Shown piece after piece: positions 4,844-6,128 of a stretch of DNA of 6,128 nucleotides. The stretch is taken from positions 1-6,128 of the forward strand of contig JAGLQR010000114.1 in NCBI GenBank assembly GCA_023136725.1, in the 5' to 3' direction. Made by a program: the position numbers and the translations under genes. Numbering within the stretch: the first letter of the stretch is position 1; every line of letters begins with the position of its first letter. This DNA is from Candidatus Aminicenantota bacterium. Its GTDB lineage: Bacteria; Acidobacteriota; Aminicenantia; UBA2199. The notes beneath the pieces were generated by a model. It did not search any database and was not told the origin of the DNA. It was given only the letters and a program-made list of their open reading frames with translations.

Positions 4844-6034
4844 TTATTTTGTCAATGATGCGGTCTTTAGAACAACACCCTCCTTTTCCACCGGATAGAC
4901 ATTGTTGAGGAGAAATTCTCTTGCCGTAAAAATAGATGAAAATCCGTGTTTCTTTTTGATAGCTGTTATTGTTCTGCTCAGTTTCTCTCCCCTTATCGAA
5001 ACAAAAGGGAGAAGGGACCTGTTATCAGTGATATCCTCCACCTTGATACCAACAAGTCTGAGAGGCAATTTCCTCTTTTTTAATAACTTGTCGAGAAGGG
5101 GCACCGACCTCTTCCATATATCCTGATATGAGTACGTAGGAAGGTCGAGAGAAACCCTCGCCGTAAATGTGGAGAAATCACTGAATCTTACTTTAACCTC
5201 TACCCTGCCAGCATAGAGTCCCTTTTCCACCAGATAGAAAGAAAGCCTGTCCAGCAGGTATGCGAGATGGGACAGGATCATATTTCTGTCACGAATATCA
5301 TTCATGAAAGTCGTTTCTCTGCTGAAACTCCTGGTCTTCGGCTCCCTGTTCTTTTTGTATTCCCCCGCGGAAGAGTAGAAATAGTGTCCTATCACCCTCT
5401 TCCATAATGAAAAATTCTTCTCCCTCAGTTCATGAACCCTCTTTATCCCCATCCCCTGAAGTATGACCAGTGTATGCGGCCCTATCCCGGGTATCTTTTC
5501 CAGAGACAGGCCCGAAATAAATTCTTTCTCATCATCCATAAAAAATATCCCGCCCGGCTTTGCAGCCTCAGTAGCCAGTTTAGCCCCGAGCTTCGTATAC
5601 CCCAATCCGGCTGACACCTTCAGCCCGATACTCTTCTCAACCGTATCCTTGATCCTGGATACGATCTCATATACGGAAGAACGAAAATACTTCATCCCGC
5701 TTAGATCAATATATGCCTCGTCCACCGATACAGCTTCAACCACGGGGGAAAACCTTGAAAGACATTTAAAGAACTGACCGGATATCCTTTCGTATATATG
5801 AAACCTGCCCCTTAGAAATATCCCGTCCGGGCATTTTCGGGCAGCATTCCTCAACGCCATACCAGAGTGTACTCCGAACTCTCTTGCTTCATAGGAAGCG
5901 GTGCTTACAACGCCCCGCTCATCAGGCATCCCCCCTATTATTACCGGTTTTCCCTTAAGGCCGGGGCGCATCATCACTTCCGCTGCGGCAAAAAATGCAT
6001 CGATATCAATATGGAGCACAAAGGGAGATATCAA
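4844..6034 (-). CDS. dinB: DNA polymerase IV (Y-family translesion polymerase)
   Basis: DinB performs error-prone synthesis across damaged template bases in the cytoplasm and is typically induced in the SOS response. The 396-residue product has the family order. The palm/fingers begin with HIDIDAFFAAAE, containing metal ligand D10 and steric-gate F15, then YEAREFGVHSGM. The second catalytic motif SVDEAYIDL has D105 and E106. KVSAGLGYTKLGAKLATEAA follows, then a thumb helix-hairpin-helix IPGIGPHTL (181-189), and a little-finger domain from about residue 235 (TRSFSRETTF). The position where relatives carry a QLSLF-like beta-clamp motif reads RSLLPF (339-344), a weak match. I chose TTG 6034, which is 8 nt from AGGAGG; the upstream in-frame TTG 6040 is only 2 nt away. 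Both would give essentially the same protein. The gene follows the lexA-like stop by 2 bp. UmuC is less likely because the size and C-terminal domain fit Pol IV. Confidence 0.95.
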   Translation of the reverse strand: MISPFVLHIDIDAFFAAAEVMMRPGLKGKPVIIGGMPDERGVVSTASYEAREFGVHSGMALRNAARKCPDGIFLRGRFHIYERISGQFFKCLSRFSPVVEAVSVDEAYIDLSGMKYFRSSVYEIVSRIKDTVEKSIGLKVSAGLGYTKLGAKLATEAAKPGGIFFMDDEKEFISGLSLEKIPGIGPHTLVILQGMGIKRVHELREKNFSLWKRVIGHYFYSSAGEYKKNREPKTRSFSRETTFMNDIRDRNMILSHLAYLLDRLSFYLVEKGLYAGRVEVKVRFSDFSTFTARVSLDLPTYSYQDIWKRSVPLLDKLLKKRKLPLRLVGIKVEDITDNRSLLPFVSIRGEKLSRTITAIKKKHGFSSIFTAREFLLNNVYPVEKEGVVLKTASLTK

Positions 6035-6036
6035 GA

Positions 6037-6128
6037 TCAATACCTCCTCAATACCCCGATCACCTTCCCTACAAGTTCGAACGGATCATGAATAGGATCA
6101 AACTCCGGATTTTCCGGTACAAGCCATA
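6037..6128 (-). CDS. lexA: LexA-like S24-family repressor, C-terminal fragment (gene begins beyond window)
   Basis: The frame enters from the right edge and gives 29 residues ending in TGA at 6037. The segment LVPENPEFDPI followed by FELVGKVIGVLRRY matches the C-terminal end of LexA/UmuD-type S24 peptidases, where E. coli LexA has ENPAFEPI and later VGVIR. LexA represses SOS genes and self-cleaves when RecA is activated; the catalytic serine and lysine and the DNA-binding domain lie outside the window. The adjacency to dinB fits a lexA-dinB SOS operon. A UmuD-like protein or another S24 repressor of XRE type cannot be excluded from so short a piece. Confidence 0.75.
   Translation of the reverse strand, partial: WLVPENPEFDPIHDPFELVGKVIGVLRRY
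6043..6048 (-). promoter_or_regulatory. Ribosome binding site of dinB inside the lexA-like coding end
   Basis: AGGAGG on the minus strand encodes the penultimate arginines of the upstream gene and lies 8 nt from TTG 6034. It decides between the two in-frame TTG codons (6040 and 6034) and implies translational coupling of polymerase synthesis to the repressor gene. Confidence 0.75.

Noticed and set aside
6068..6085. GTTCGAAC palindrome as a possible LexA operator
   Set aside because: It lies in the coding end of the lexA-like gene, lacks the spacer of CGAAC-N4-GTTCG operators, and reads as ordinary codons.
4902..6095. Plus-strand open frames across dinB
   Set aside because: Antisense to a full-length, motif-complete DNA polymerase IV; none shows a domain or supporting context.

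Overview
Every gene in this window lies on the minus strand, so transcription runs from high to low coordinates. The content points to an anaerobic, H2-metabolising fermentative bacterium of moderate to low GC. It carries electron-bifurcating/NADH-linked [FeFe]-hydrogenase accessory genes, abundant iron-sulfur proteins and a LexA-type SOS system. Spirochaetota, Thermotogota-like lineages and anaerobic Bacillota all carry similar clusters. I lean weakly to a spirochaete-like anaerobe, but the sequence does not settle it.

Right part (about 6128-4846): the last 29 codons of a LexA-like (S24 family) repressor lead directly into dinB, a Y-family DNA polymerase IV. The two genes are 2 bp apart, and the dinB ribosome binding site lies inside the lexA coding end. 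This is a compact DNA-damage (SOS) operon.

Boundary (4744-4843): a 100 bp intergenic stretch with no visible terminator. It holds a near-consensus sigma-70 promoter (TTGACT, 18 bp, TATAAT) pointing into the second operon.

Left part (4743-1, continuing beyond the window): six closely packed genes. In order they are a double zinc-ribbon protein of unknown function, a stand-alone DRTGG protein, a DRTGG-HATPase (anti-sigma/switch-kinase-like) fusion, a degenerate [FeFe]-hydrogenase-like iron-sulfur protein, a NuoE/HydC-like [2Fe-2S] subunit, and a NuoF/HydB-like flavoprotein truncated by the window edge. HydC and HydB normally work with a catalytic HydA subunit to couple NAD(H) and ferredoxin to H2. 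HydA would be expected just beyond position 1 but is not visible.

The most interesting part is the four-gene block upstream of hydCB. The hydrogenase-like protein keeps the four H-cluster cysteines but has lost the proton-transfer cysteine and the L2 lysine. It is translationally coupled to an ATP-binding module of the anti-sigma type, and two DRTGG modules sit beside it. I read this as a probable redox- or H2-responsive sensing/regulatory module attached to the bifurcating hydrogenase; that role is inference. The rest of the window is almost entirely coding, and I saw no RNA genes, mobile elements or CRISPR arrays.
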